From the NCBI RefSeq assembly GCF_021730615.1, contig NZ_JAJLMN010000001.1:3421501-3485500 (forward strand): a stretch of DNA of 64,000 bases. Reading direction: 5' to 3'. This DNA comes from Lichenibacterium dinghuense. GTDB lineage: Bacteria > Pseudomonadota > Alphaproteobacteria > Rhizobiales > Beijerinckiaceae. The notes beneath the pieces were generated by a model that was not told the origin of the DNA, ran no database searches, and worked only from the letters and a program-made list of their open reading frames with translations. This document shows positions 45,543 through 57,251 of this stretch, in pieces. Position numbers and translations under genes: made by a program. The stretch's first letter is position 1. Each line of letters opens with the position of its first letter.

Positions 45543-47049
45543 TGGCCCTCGACGAGCAGCGCAACCCCTTCGACGACATCGGCGGCGACGTCGCGTCCGT
45601 CTCCGCCGATCATCCCCTTGTCGCGCCAGTTCCGCCGCAGCCGGCTCCTGCCACGCCGGCGCCCGCGACCGAGCCTGTAGCGCCTGTGCTCGCTGCTCCG
45701 GCGATGGGTTCGGTGGACGAGGCCAACCCCTTCGACGCGGTCGGCCCCGGCGAACTCAAGCCCTATCGGGCGCCGACCACGGCCGGAGCTGCCGGGCTTC
45801 ACGAAGCCGAGCGCGGCGTCTTCCCGACCATCGCTGCCGCCGGTGCTTTCGGGCCCGGCGCCGCTGGTGGTGCGGCGCTCGGCGCCTTCGGCGGGCCGTT
45901 CGCTCCCATCACAGTCCCCGCCGGCGCGCTGATCGGCGGCCTGCTGACCTCGACGGGCGCCGGCTACGTCACATCCAAGGCGCAGGACTACGCGATCTCC
46001 AAGCTGCCGGAGTCATGGCAGGAAGCAGCCGGACAGGACGAGGGGACCCGCCGGCGCGAGGCTGCAGAACACCCCGATGCGGTGATGCTGGGCGGCTTCG
46101 CCCCCATGGTGCTGATGGCGTCGCCCGGTGGCTTCGCCCGCACGGCGCAGCTCGCCCAGAACTCGACCGCGATCCAGCGCCTGATGGCGAACCCGGTCAC
46201 GGCCCGTATGTTCGGCGGAACGCTGATGGGCGGGATGGAACTCGGCCAGGAGAAGGCCGAGGGCACCCCGATCGACTGGCGTCGCGTGGCGACTGCCACC
46301 GCCTTCGGGACGGTGTTCAACAAGCCCACGCGAATCGGCGAGGCCATCGAGACCTGGGGCGGGCGGCTCGGCCGCGGTGTCACGCCAGAGGCGGCGCCGG
46401 CCGTCGACGCCATCGCGGCGGAGCAGGATGGTGGGGGGCCGCAGGGTGCTCCCCCAAGCGCGGGCACGCTGTCGCCCGAGCCCGGCATGGTCCGCTTTTT
46501 TCACGGCTGGCGGGGCGGCCCCGATCCAGCGAGCGGCGGGGCGCGATGGGTCGCGCCCAATGCTGAGTACGCCCGCAATTTTCGTGCTTTTGACGGGCCA
46601 AAGACGGTCCACTTCTTCGACGCCACCCCGGAGGAGGTGACGCCACATGGCGGCTGGGACGAGGTCAACGGCTTCGCGCAGAACTTCGAGGCACCCGAGC
46701 ACCTCGCCGGCCGGCTCCAGCCCTACACCTTCCCGCCGACCCTGGCCGAGGCCGCCGACCTCAAGGTGATGGGCCCCGGGATCACGGAAGACGTGTTCCG
46801 CGGCGACCACGTCCAGGACGGGGCGAGCGAGATGGCGGCGCAGGAGACTGCCCGCGCCGAAGCGGAGGTGATGCGCCCGTCCGTGCCCGGCCCCGCTCTC
46901 CACGAGGTCGCGCGCCGGCTCGATCCCGAGATCTTCGGTCGGTACGACGGGCTCGTGGTACGCCTACGGCGAGGGCCGCGGAAACGGGGCTTGCGGGTTT
47001 CGTCGCGGCGTGATCGCGGGTCGGGAAGGCCCGGGGCTGAGCGTCCGGG

Positions 47050-48726
47050 TCAGGCTGCGACGTCGAGGCTCGCCGGGGCGGCCGAGGTCGGCTTCCAGTT
47101 CCACGGCAGCAACTCGGCGAGGCGCTGGGCCGGGTGAGACGCGATGCGGCCGAGCACGTCGGCCAGCCAGGCCTGCGGGTCGACGTCGTTCAGCTTCGCC
47201 GTCACGATCAGGCTGTTGAAGAAGGCCGCCCTCTGTCCGCCGCGGTCCGAGCCGGCGAACAGCCACGCCTTGCGGCCCAGAGCCAAGCCGCGCAGGGCCC
47301 TCTCGGCTGCGTTGTTGCTGAGGCACACGCGCCCGTCGTCGAGGAAGCGGGCGAAGGACGGCCAACGCTCGAGCATGTAGTCCATGGCCCGGGCCACCTC
47401 GGCACCGCGCGGCAGGCGGGCGCGCTCGGCGCGCATCCAGCCTTCCAAGGCCGCCACGATCGGGGCGGAGCGCTCGTGCCGCGCCGCCAGGCGCTCGGCC
47501 GTTGGCCGGCCGTTCACCTCCCGCTCGATGGCGAACAGCTCGTCCATGCGCCGCACGGCTTCGAGCGCCAGCGGCGCGATCACCGCCACCTTCTTGCGGG
47601 CCCTCTGGCGCGCCGCGGCCTCGATGTCGGCCAGCTCAAAGAACTTCCTCCGCGCGTGGGCCCAGCACGCGGCCTCGATGATCGGCGCGGGCTTGCGCCC
47701 GCCCTCGTAGAGCCTGCCATAGCCCCCGTAGGCGTCGGCCTGCAGCACCCCGGTCCAGCCGGCGAGGTGCGCCTGCGGGTGCTCGCCCCGCCGGTCGGGC
47801 GAATAGCGGAACAGGGCCGCCGGGGGATCGGCGCCGCCGAAGGGCTGGTCGTCGCGCACATAGACCCATACGCGGCCCGTGCTGGTCTTACCCTTGGCCA
47901 GCACCGGAACGGTGGTGTCGTCCCCGTGCAGCCGCCCCGCCGCCATCACGTGCTTCTCGATGAGCCGGAACAGCGGCTCCAGCACACCCGCGCAGGTGCC
48001 CACCTGGTCGGCCAGGGTCGACAGGCTGAGCGGCACGCCTTCCCGGGCGTAGCGCTCGGCTTGGCGGTTCAGCGGCTGGTGCTGGCCGTATTTCTCGAAC
48101 AGCACCATGGCGAGCAGGCTCGGCCCCGCCCATGCGCGTGGCACGGCGTGGAAGGGCGCCGGCGTCTGGCTGACGCCCTCGCAGGCGCGGCAAGCGAAGC
48201 GCTCGCGCACGGTCTGGATCACGGTCCAGCTGCGCGGCACCACCTCCAGCGTCTCGGTGACGTCCTCGCCGAGTCTGGACAGGCGCGTGCCGCCGCAGCA
48301 CGGGCAGGCGCCCGGGCCCGGCACCACGACGCGCACGCGCGGCAGGTGGGCCGGGAAGGGCTGGCGCGACGGCTTCCGACGCTCCGTCGGCGCCGGTATC
48401 GCGGCCTTGGCAGCGGCCTTCTCGGCCGCGAGGGCGTCGGTGGCCGCCGAGGCCTCGAGTTCCTCGAGTTGCAGCTCGTACTGGTCGATGAGGCGCTGCG
48501 TGCGCTCGGAGCGCTGGCCGTAGAGGGTCCGGTTGAGCCTGGCGATCTCCAGCCGCAGGTGGGCGATCAACGCGGCGTCGCCCGACAGCTGCGCCCTCAC
48601 CGCGGCCGCCTCGGCCTCGGCGCGATCGGCTGCGGCCCGGGCTTCGTCCGCGCGGGCTTCGGCGGCCGCGAGGGCTGCGCGCAGCGCTTCGACGTCGATC
48701 TTCTCGGACTTGGGCCGCTTCGCCAT
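47050..48726 (-). CDS. tnpC: IS66 transposase TnpC
   Basis: 558 residues. A coiled coil (LRAALAAAEARADEARAAAD), the IS66 zinc-binding CPCCGGTRL and CRACEG, GRLHGDDTTVPVLAKGK, QADAYGGYGRLYEGG, and the terminal acidic part LSNNAAERALRGLALGRKAW. The normal family length. Should catalyse transposition together with TnpA and TnpB. Confidence 0.95.
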   Translation of the reverse strand: MAKRPKSEKIDVEALRAALAAAEARADEARAAADRAEAEAAAVRAQLSGDAALIAHLRLEIARLNRTLYGQRSERTQRLIDQYELQLEELEASAATDALAAEKAAAKAAIPAPTERRKPSRQPFPAHLPRVRVVVPGPGACPCCGGTRLSRLGEDVTETLEVVPRSWTVIQTVRERFACRACEGVSQTPAPFHAVPRAWAGPSLLAMVLFEKYGQHQPLNRQAERYAREGVPLSLSTLADQVGTCAGVLEPLFRLIEKHVMAAGRLHGDDTTVPVLAKGKTSTGRVWVYVRDDQPFGGADPPAALFRYSPDRRGEHPQAHLAGWTGVLQADAYGGYGRLYEGGRKPAPIIEAACWAHARRKFFELADIEAAARQRARKKVAVIAPLALEAVRRMDELFAIEREVNGRPTAERLAARHERSAPIVAALEGWMRAERARLPRGAEVARAMDYMLERWPSFARFLDDGRVCLSNNAAERALRGLALGRKAWLFAGSDRGGQRAAFFNSLIVTAKLNDVDPQAWLADVLGRIASHPAQRLAELLPWNWKPTSAAPASLDVAA

Positions 48727-48800
48727 GAACAGAGCCGATCATAGTTCTTCGAACAACGCCAGAGTGGCGAGCATCGATAGTGTTGATAACAGTCCCGTCT

Positions 48801-49148
48801 TCATCCTGCTCGGCTCGGTCGCCAAGTCTGCTGTGGATGGCGCCAGTCTATGCCTTCGAGCAGATAGCCGAGTTGCGCCGGCGTGATGGCCACGCTCTCG
48901 CCCGCCGTCGCGGGCCACACGAACCGGCCCCGTTCCAGGCGCTTGGCGTAGAGCGACAGGCCCAGCCCGTCGTGCCACAGGCACTTGATCAGGTCGCCGC
49001 GCCGGCCCCGGAACACATACAGGTCGCCCGCGAAGGGATCGCGCCCGAGGCCTTCCTGCACCAGCAGCGACAGGCCGTTCATGCCGCGGCGCATGTCGGT
49101 GTGGCCGGCCGCGATCCACACCCGGGCGGCGGACGGGGCCGGGATCAT
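48801..49148 (-). CDS. tnpB: IS66 accessory protein TnpB
   Basis: 115 residues from ATG 49148 (MIPAPSAARVWIAAGHTDMR). RRGMNGLSLLVQ, LYVFRGRRGDLIKCLWHDGL and GLSLYAKRLERGRFVWP are IS66 TnpB signatures. Overlaps tnpA by 4 nt. Unrelated to the RNA-guided TnpB of IS605. Confidence 0.95.
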   Translation of the reverse strand: MIPAPSAARVWIAAGHTDMRRGMNGLSLLVQEGLGRDPFAGDLYVFRGRRGDLIKCLWHDGLGLSLYAKRLERGRFVWPATAGESVAITPAQLGYLLEGIDWRHPQQTWRPSRAG

Positions 49149-49534
49149 CGCCGGTCCAGCACGTCGAGCACGCGGGCCAGCGCCTCGGCGTCCACGGCGC
49201 CGTCCACCACCACGCGCCGCCCCCGCCCCACCTCGATCACCATGCGGCCCTGCGCGGCCTGCCGCCGAGCCCTTCGAGCCATTGGCTTGGCCTCGGAAAG
49301 GGTTTCGGGCACCACCACGGCGGGCACGAAGGCCGGCGCCGGATCGGGAGCAGCACGCTCGACCTTCAGCGCGCGACGCCACGCCATCAACAGCGACCGG
49401 GAGATGCCGTACCGGCGAGCCGTCGGCGACACCAGCCGCGGTGCCTCCAGGCTCTCCATCACGATGCGGAGCTTCTCGTCCTCGGACCAGCGACGGCGGC
49501 GGCCGAGTTCGACAACGTTGAGCTGCTGGGCCAA
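49145..49534 (-). CDS. tnpA: IS66 accessory protein TnpA
   Basis: 129 residues starting MAQQLNVVELGRRRRWSEDE, with the helix-turn-helix SPTARRYGISRSLLMAWRRA. First gene of the IS66 unit; overlaps tnpB (ATGA). Confidence 0.92.
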   Translation of the reverse strand: MAQQLNVVELGRRRRWSEDEKLRIVMESLEAPRLVSPTARRYGISRSLLMAWRRALKVERAAPDPAPAFVPAVVVPETLSEAKPMARRARRQAAQGRMVIEVGRGRRVVVDGAVDAEALARVLDVLDRR

Positions 49535-52500
49535 GGCTCTGACCTTATGGACGTCAATAAGGGCAGATCTCAGCCGCGAGACGCCCCTTCCACAAGGCGG
49601 CCTTCACCGCAGGGATACGGCTCGTGCAGCAGCGCGACGCCTTCCGGGCCACCATCGCCGAAGCGCTGAATCCGTCCGACGGCACCATGGCCGAGGCCGT
49701 GGCGAAGCGGGACGCCATCCAGGCGCAGCTCGACAAAATCCCGGCCAGCGGCGCCGGCAGCGACAAGGCCGAGCTTCGCCGGCTCCGTGCCCAGGTCCGC
49801 GATGCACAGCGCGGCGTCGACGCCATCCAGGCCCGCCGGGACGCCTTTGCGGCCGGAACCGCCGTGGACACGCCCGAGGTCGCGCAGGCGCGGCAGCACC
49901 TCATGGCCGTGGACTACGAGCTGCGCGACCTCGGCCCCCAGGTGGCGAGCGCGTATCGCATGGCGGCCGACCATGCCGCCGTGGAGACCGTTCCGGCGGT
50001 GGCGCATCCTGCCGACCCTGCATCGTCGACCATCGAGCCTCCAGCGCCGGCGCCCGTCGAAACTCAGGTCGCGACTGCCCCGGCCCAGCCGGCGGCTCTG
50101 CCCGTGCGGCCCGGAGCCGCCGCAGAGGCCGGCACGCCGATGTCGAGCCAGGTGCCCGCCCCGTCGCCGGTCAGTCCCACGGGGGGCCCCGCGGCCGAAC
50201 CGTTGCCGCTCACGCCCGCCTCGATCGAGCGGCAGCGCCAGTTCATCGCCGCGGACGTGATGCGGCAGCTCATCGCGGCGGGCCGGCCGGAGCAGGAAGC
50301 ACGGGCCAATGGTCTCCTGAGCGCGGCCTACTACGCGACCCGCTCCGCACGCTTCAAGGGTGCGCTGGGCACGCCGGAGGAGCTGTATCGCCGGATCTCG
50401 CCCACGATGGTCGGCCCCGATGGACGACGCATCCCGGGCCCGGCGCCACTCGCCCGCGGCGTCCTCGACGCACAGGAGAGCGCCGCCACACGCTCGGGTG
50501 CGACCCGGGCGGCCGACCCGGCGCCGCTGATCCCTACGCCGGAGCGACCGACCATCGGTCGGGACACCGCGACGGCGGCGCCCAGCGACAAGCCCGCTGG
50601 CATCCCGGCCGGCGGCATCGAGGCGCTCGACCCGCGCGAGATCGGCGTGGATGCCGCACGGTTTCAGTTCAAGGCCGGCGGCGACGCCCGCGGCCTCACG
50701 GATCGCCTGCAAGGCGTCACGACGTGGGACCCGCGCCTCGCCGGGACGGCGCTCGTGTTCCGCGACGCCGACGGCAAGCATTGGGTGGCCGATGGTCACC
50801 AGCGCGTCGGGCTCGCCCAGCGCCTCGCCGGGGAGGGGCAGGACGGCATCCGCGTGAACAGCTACGTGCTGGACGCCCGGGACGGGATCACGGACGCGCA
50901 GGCTCGCAGCATCGCCGCGGCGAAAAACATCGCCGAGGGCACCGGGACCGCGATCGACGCCGCCAAGGTCATCCGCGAGGCCCGTGACGGCGGGATCGAA
51001 CTGCCGCCGCTGCCGCCGCGCTCCGCCCTGGTCCGCGACGGCCAGGCGCTGGCCCGCCTCGGACCGGACGCCTTCGGCATGGCGGTGAACGAAGTGGTCC
51101 CGACCGGGCAGGCCGCCATGGTGGGCCGCCTCGTCTCCGACCCGCTGCAGCAGGTCGAGGCCATGCGCGTGCTGGCGAAGGTGCAGCCCGACAACGCCCG
51201 TCAGGCCGAGATGGTGGTCCGCGAGATCATGGCGACCGGCACCGAGGAGATGACGCGCCAGGGCGGCCTCTTCGGTGACGAGCACTTCGCCTCGTCGATC
51301 GTGCTGGAGCGTGCGAAGGTCGCCGACGAGGCGATGACGCAGCTCCGGCGGGACAAGGCGACTTTCCGCACGCTGGTGGCCGAGGCGGAACGCATCGAAG
51401 GCGCCGGCGCCAATGCGCTCGATCGGAGCGCGAACGAGGGGAGACTGTCCACGGATGAGCAAGCGGCCGACCTTTTCACCAGCCTCGCCACCCACGCCGG
51501 CCCTGTCTCAGACGCCCTCAGCGACGTCGCCCGACGCTTCAAGGCCGGCGACCTCAGCCGCGCCGCCGCCGGCCGGGAGTTCCTCCAAGCTCTCCGCCGA
51601 GCAGTGGAAGGCGGCTTGGACCATGGGGCAGACGCTCGCGGCCCTGTCGCTGGCACAGCAGGCGAGCACCTCGGCGCCGGAGCCGACACCCGCGAGCTGA
51701 CGCAGCCTGCCGCCGACGAGGTCGACCCCGGCCAGGGAACGTTCTTCCAGCCCCACGGCACAGCGGCCGAGGTCGCGCAGGGGCTCCTCGACATCGCCCA
51801 GCACGCCGGGGCGCACGACGCCGATCCGCACGGCCTCGCCGACATTCGCAGCGCGATCGACGCGGCCGAGCGCGGGCAGAGCACCACGACGCTGTTTCAG
51901 CGCGAGCAGCCCCGGCTCTCGATCGTGCTGCCGCCGATGGGCGACGTCCCGGCGTCTCGGGGATGGTTCACGCGGCAGGATGCGTTCCGGGCCGCGAACC
52001 ACTACGACCGCCTGGCGGCCGAACTCGAAGCCAGCGGCGCCGACCCGCAGAAGGTCGCCGAGCGGAAGGCCACGGCCGCGGCGTTCCGCGAGGCCCTTCC
52101 GGAGTTCGACAGGCTCCCCGCGGCCGACAAGGCGGCGCCCCGCGATCCCAACACGCCCCGCGGCGCACCGTTCACCCGGGCCAAGGTGATCGAAGCCGGC
52201 CGGCACGCCGTCACCGTGGCGACAGACGAGCGTCACGCCTTCGCCGACGACGTCAAAACGTACCGGATCTATGCCAAACCGGAAGGCGGTCTCGACAGCG
52301 TGAGGACGCCTTCGCGCGACCTCGGCCGCGAACTCGGCAACGTGCAGCTCAAGCAGCGTGAGGACGGTCGCTGGGAAGTCGCCATGGTCGAGGTGAAGCC
52401 CTCGGCCCGCGGCAAGGGCGTGGCGAGGGACCTCTACGCCGCCGTTCAGCAGGATCTCGGCATCAAGATGCAGCCCTCGGGCGTGCTCCTGCCGGACGGC

Positions 52501-55500
52501 CATGCGATGTGGCAGCGGCGCGACGCCGACGCGGTGAGGTGGCATCAGGAGGTGAAGGCGGGGGACGGCAGTTCCTATTTCCTGTCGCCGCGCTGGCTCG
52601 CCGAGCATCGCGACGGGTGGGCGGCATCTGACCCGACCTTCGACGCCAACATGAAGGCCGCCGAGGCTGCGCTCCCGCCCGAGGCCAAGACGCCCGAGGC
52701 CATGGCGACCATGTTCCAGGGCTCGCGAGCCGATCGCGCCAACGCCTCCATCACGTTCCGGCCCGGCGCCCGGCCGCTGCTCAAGATGTTCGGCACCGCC
52801 GACGCCTCGACGTTCATCCACGAGAGCGGGCATCAGCTCCTGGAGGAGATGATGCAGGACGCCGCTCACCCGCAGGCGCCCGACGATCTTCGCGCCGACG
52901 CGCAGACCGTGCGCGACTGGCTCAAGAGCGATGGCGGGCCGCTCAAGACGAGGCAGCACGAGCGCTTCGCCCGCGGGTTCGAGCAGTACATGCGCGAGGG
53001 CGTGGCGCCGTCGCCGGAACTCGCCGGCGTGTTCGCGCGCTTCCGCGACTGGCTGACCACGATCTACCGCACTCTGAAGGGGCTCGGGCCCGAGATCAGC
53101 CCCGACGTTCGCGCCGTCTTCGACCGCCTGCTCTCGACCGACCCGCAGCGCACGGTGGTTGCGCCCGAGCGCGAGGGCGGCCCGTCGCTGGCCGACGTGC
53201 ACGAGGGCGATGCCCTCGCGGTCGAGCCCCATGAAGCGGCCGGCGCCGCTGATCGTGCCGAGGCCGAAGCCGCCCGCGCGCTCGCCGAAGCTCACCCGGA
53301 GCACCTCAGTGAAGTCGAAGCCGCACGGAACAGGGTCACCGCAGCACGGGAAGCCGAGCAGCATCAAGCCGCAGGCGGCGCCGGAACCCAGCCTGCCCGA
53401 CAAGCTGGCGAAGGCGCAGGCGGACGCGACGGATTGGGCGGCAGTGGCGGCGGACCCGACGCTGTCACCGGGCGCGGCGGCGCTAGCGACGCAGCAGCTT
53501 CGGAGCGCCAAGGCGGTCGCGACGATGCGGCAGAAGGCGATGGACTTCGAGGCGGCGAGCGAGGCGGATCAGCCGCCTCCGAGCGTGATGGCGCCGGGCG
53601 GAGCGCCGGCGGCAGCGCCGCCGACTTCGGCAAGCCCCTCGCTCCAGGGCCCGCCACCCGGTTCCGACCCGACGTCTCTCGGTTCGTAGACCGCGCCGGC
53701 AACATCCGGCTCGACACCCTGACCACGTCGGACGACGTGCGCCAGGCGATCCGCGATGCCGCGGCCGAAAATCAGGACTTCATCGGCGACCGCGGCGGGC
53801 GCGTCACCGATGGGCAGGTGATGGACCTCGCCGAGGCGGCGGGCCTGTCCGGCGCCATGGACATCGTGGCGAAGCGCGTCCAGGGCCAAGCCTTCAACGC
53901 CGTCGAGGTGATGACCCTCCGCAAGGCCTTGGTGCAATCCGCACAGGGGCTGTCCGACGCGGCCCGGGCCGCGAGGGACGGCGACCCGCAAGCCCTGCTG
54001 TCCTTCGCCGAGGCCAAAGCCCGTCACCAGCTCCTGCAGGGCACGGTGGCGCAGGCGACGGCCGAGGCGGGCCGGGCGTTGCGCGCCTTCCGGGACATCA
54101 CGATGAGCGGAGAGGCGAAGTCGGCCGACCTGTTCGCCCGCGAGGCCACCGGCCGCACGCTGCTGCAGCTCAAGCGCGAAGCCGACCTCATGGCGACGAT
54201 GGACACGCCCGAGAAGCTGTCCAAGTTCACCGCCGACACGAACCGGCCCAGCGCCGGCCGGCTGCTGATGGAGCTGTACGTCAACGGCCTGATCTCGGGG
54301 CCGGTGACCCACACCACCTACGCCATCGGCAACACGATCCTGACCGCCAACCGCATGCTGGTGGAGCTGCCGACCGCCGCGGCCGTGGGCGCGCTCCGGC
54401 GTGGGCTCGGCGGCGAAGGCGGCGTCAGGCTGGGCGAGGTCGGGGCACAACTCCGCGGTGCCGCTGGCGGCCTCGCCCCGGCGGCGCAGTCCATGCTCGA
54501 CGCCTACCGCACCGGCACCACGACGTTGCTCCCGGGCGAGGGTGGGCCGGCGTTCCTGCCCTTCGCGGGCCACGACTTCACGCCGGCGGCCGGTCTCGAC
54601 GAGCACGCCACGCTGTTCAGCGTCATGCAGGGCCTCAAAGACGGCGTGCTGGCGGCCGGCGGCATCGCCAGGGCATCGGCTTCCGACCTCGTCACCGGCG
54701 CCCGTGGTGGCCCGATGGTGAGTCTGCAACGCGATCCCGCGGCGGGCTACTGGCCCAACGTCGCGGTGCGCGGCGTCACGGTGCTCCCCGTCGGCGACGT
54801 GGTCCGCTTCCCGGGTCGCAACGTCGCCGCCATCCACTCCTTCTTCCGGGCGATGAACTACAGCATCGACAAGGCCGGCATCGCCTACCGGACGGCGGCG
54901 AACGAGGGGCTTGCGGGTGAGCAGCTCGCGGCGCGGGTCGCCGACATCCATGCCAACCCGACCGACGCCGTGATGGAGCAGGCGCGCAGCACCGCCACCA
55001 ACCTGACCCTGATGGGCCAGGGCGGCGAGTTCGTGAAGCGCCTCTCCGCCCTGCTGAACTGGACGCCCGAGCTTCCCGGCGTCGGCCCCGTGCAACCGTT
55101 GCGCTTCATCGACCCGTTCGTGAAGATCTCCGGCAACGTCATGGGTCAGGCGCTGATGGAGCGGACGCCGCTTGGCGCTTTCGCGCCCGAGATCAGCGCC
55201 AGCCTCGCCGGCAAGAACGGCCCGGCGGCGCAGGATCTCGCCGTGGGCCGCATGATCGCCGGGACCGCGCTCGCCACGACGTTCGGCCTGTTGGCGAAAC
55301 AGGGCCTCGTCACGGGCTCCGGCCCGCAGGGGAAGGACGAGCAGGAGACGCGTCATCTCCAGGCGATGTGGAAGCTCGCCGGCAACCAGGCTCACAGCGT
55401 CCGCGTCGGCGACCTCTGGTACGACGTCCACCGCCTCGGGCCGCTGGGCATGCTGATGGGTGTCGCCGCCGACCTGTCGGAGATCGGCAGCTATGCCAGC

Positions 55501-56189
55501 GACGGCGACCTCGGGAAGGCCGGCGGCGCCGTGATGCACGCCTTCACGCAGAACATCCTGGATGAGTCCTTCGTGAAGGGCCCCGCCGACCTGATCGAAG
55601 CCGTGCAGGATCCCGCCCGCTACGGCCCGAGCTACATCCGGAACCAGCTCGCCGGCTTCGTGCCCTACTCGACCGCGCTGGCGCAAATGGCCCGCGCCTC
55701 GGACCCATACAGCCGCGAGGCCCGGTCCATCGTCGACACGATCAAGGCCAAGATCCCGGGCCTGTCCGAGTCGCTGCTGCCGAAACGCGATGTCTGGGGC
55801 ATGCCGATCCCCGCCCGCGACGCGCTCGGCGGCCCCTACGCCACGGCGATCTACCAGCAGCGCGCCAACGCGGACCCGATCGCCCAGGCCCTGCTCGACA
55901 TCGGGGTCTATCCCGCGCCGGTGGAGCGGAAGATCCGCGGCGTCGACCTCTCCGACCAGCAGCACGACGACTTCGCGCGCATCGCCGGCGGCCTGCTCCA
56001 CGATCGCATGCGGGCGATGGTCAACCTGCCTGACTGGCCGAACCTGCCCGGGCACGTCCGGCACGACATCGTCGAAGCGCAGGTCAAGGCGACCCGTGAG
56101 ACCGCGGCCGGCATGGTCATGATGAAATACCCGAGCATCCCGGCCGCGGCAGTCGCGGCGCGGCGCGCCAAAGCCATGGGGACGAACTG

Positions 56190-57071
56190 ATGCCGCATCA
56201 TGCTGCCCTGACCAAGTCCGGCGCTGCCGTTCACCCCGTCGCCGCGGTCGACCTGCCCGGCCTCAAGCCGGCGCGCCTCGACGGCGTCGCGGAACCCATC
56301 TTCGACCGCATCGCGCCTGGCGACCTCCTCGTGGATGAAAGCTACCAGCGCGGCCTCTCCGGGCGCTCGCTGCGGCTGATCCGCTCCATCGTCGAGGGCT
56401 GGGACTGGCTCAAGTTCAAGCCGCCCGTGGTCGCCATCACGGATCGCGGGTTCGAGGTGATCGACGGCCAGCACACCGCCATCGCGGCGGCCAGCCATCC
56501 CGACATCGCGTCTATCCCCATCCTGGCCGTGGACGGCAGCGACTACGAGCGCCGGGCGCGGGCCTTCGTGTCTCACGCTGTGGACCGCCTGCAGGCGACC
56601 CCTGCCCAGGTCTGGCACGCCGCAGTGGCGGCCGGCGACGAGGACGCCACGACGATCCGCAACGTGCTCGACCGCGCCGGGATCAAGCTCCTGACCTATC
56701 CGCCCACCGATGGCGTCTACGGGGTCAACGACACGATGGCGCTCGGCGCGGTGCGACGCCTCGTCGACAAGCGCGGCGCCATGCGGGCCCGCGAGGTGCT
56801 GGAGATCGTCGCCGCTGCCGAGCTGTCGCCGGTGATCGCCGACCACATCCGCATCGCCGAGGCTCTGTTGCTCGACCCCGACTATGCGGGTGCGATCGGC
56901 GCCGAGCGGATCACGGTGGCGCTGCGGGATATCACGCCGAAGCAGCTCGCCGAGGCGAAAGAGGTCGCCTTCGCGAAGCGGCTCTCGGCATGGCGGGCTC
57001 TCACCGCCGTGCTGTATCGGGCGCATGTCACGCCGAAGCGGGGACGTCCGAAGGTGGCCGAAGCGGCATGA
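56190..57071 (+). CDS. DUF6551/ParB-nuclease-like phage protein
   Basis: 293 residues from ATG 56190, overlapping the giant gene's stop by 1 nt. IAPGDLLVDESYQRGLSGRS, then VAITDRGFEVIDGQHTAIAA is the ParB/Srx-type nucleotide-binding motif (IDGQHT). The later IRIAEALLLDPDYAGAIGAE part is helical. Seen beside phage structural genes, where the role is unknown. The end has a basic tail, TPKRGRPKVAEAA. Confidence 0.75.
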   Translation: MPHHAALTKSGAAVHPVAAVDLPGLKPARLDGVAEPIFDRIAPGDLLVDESYQRGLSGRSLRLIRSIVEGWDWLKFKPPVVAITDRGFEVIDGQHTAIAAASHPDIASIPILAVDGSDYERRARAFVSHAVDRLQATPAQVWHAAVAAGDEDATTIRNVLDRAGIKLLTYPPTDGVYGVNDTMALGAVRRLVDKRGAMRAREVLEIVAAAELSPVIADHIRIAEALLLDPDYAGAIGAERITVALRDITPKQLAEAKEVAFAKRLSAWRALTAVLYRAHVTPKRGRPKVAEAA

Positions 57072-57251
57072 CCACCACGAGGCCGATGAGGATGGTGAGC
57101 CCCACCACGGCTGATCTTCGGCGTCAGTTGACGTGGGTCTCGACGGTGATGTTTATGGCTTCTACCGACAGGTGGTCGAAGATCACGAATCATCACCGCA
57201 AGCCGAGGCTGAAAGCACGGGCATGAGGCGCACCAGATCAAGGCGAACCCC

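Larger units (their letters stand above)
46958..49618 (-). mobile_element. IS66-family element, complete
   Basis: 2,661 bp. Ends start GTA: left GTACGCCTACGGCGAGGGCC, right on the other strand GTATCCCTGCGGTGAAGGCC. Exact 8-bp duplication GGCTCGTG at 46950-46957 and 49619-49626. Holds tnpA, tnpB and tnpC, all on the minus strand and all apparently intact. Confidence 0.92.
45542..56190 (+). pseudogene. Giant polyvalent prophage protein (LPD38/DdrB-like), split by IS66
   Basis: Two parts, 45542-46957 and 49627-56190, rejoin in frame after removing the IS66 copy and one TSD copy (GRYDGLVQQRDAFRATIAEA across the join), giving about 2,659 residues. In order: a Pro/Ala-rich start; glycine-rich membrane-penetrating segments (about 90-150); an ADP-ribosyltransferase-like fold starting VRFFHGWRGG (about 316); a ParB/DdrB-like region with WVADGHQRVGLAQRL (about 850); a GNAT-like region with VKPSARGKGVARDLYAAVQQ (about 1,390); a zincin motif FIHESGHQLLEEM (about 1,535); then a long C-terminal region like the LPD38 domain of phage polyvalent proteins. 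Such proteins are injected with phage DNA or act in the virion. As it stands, only fragments can be made. Confidence 0.8.

Noticed and set aside
47134-48744. A 536-codon plus-strand frame within IS66
   Set aside because: Antisense of the well-supported TnpC transposase.
48801-49148. RNA-guided TnpB nuclease
   Set aside because: Despite the name, this is the small IS66 TnpB accessory protein (115 aa); no RuvC motifs and no omega-RNA context.
53569-56064. An 831-codon minus-strand frame
   Set aside because: Shadow of the giant phage gene; Val/Arg/His-rich with no recognisable domain.
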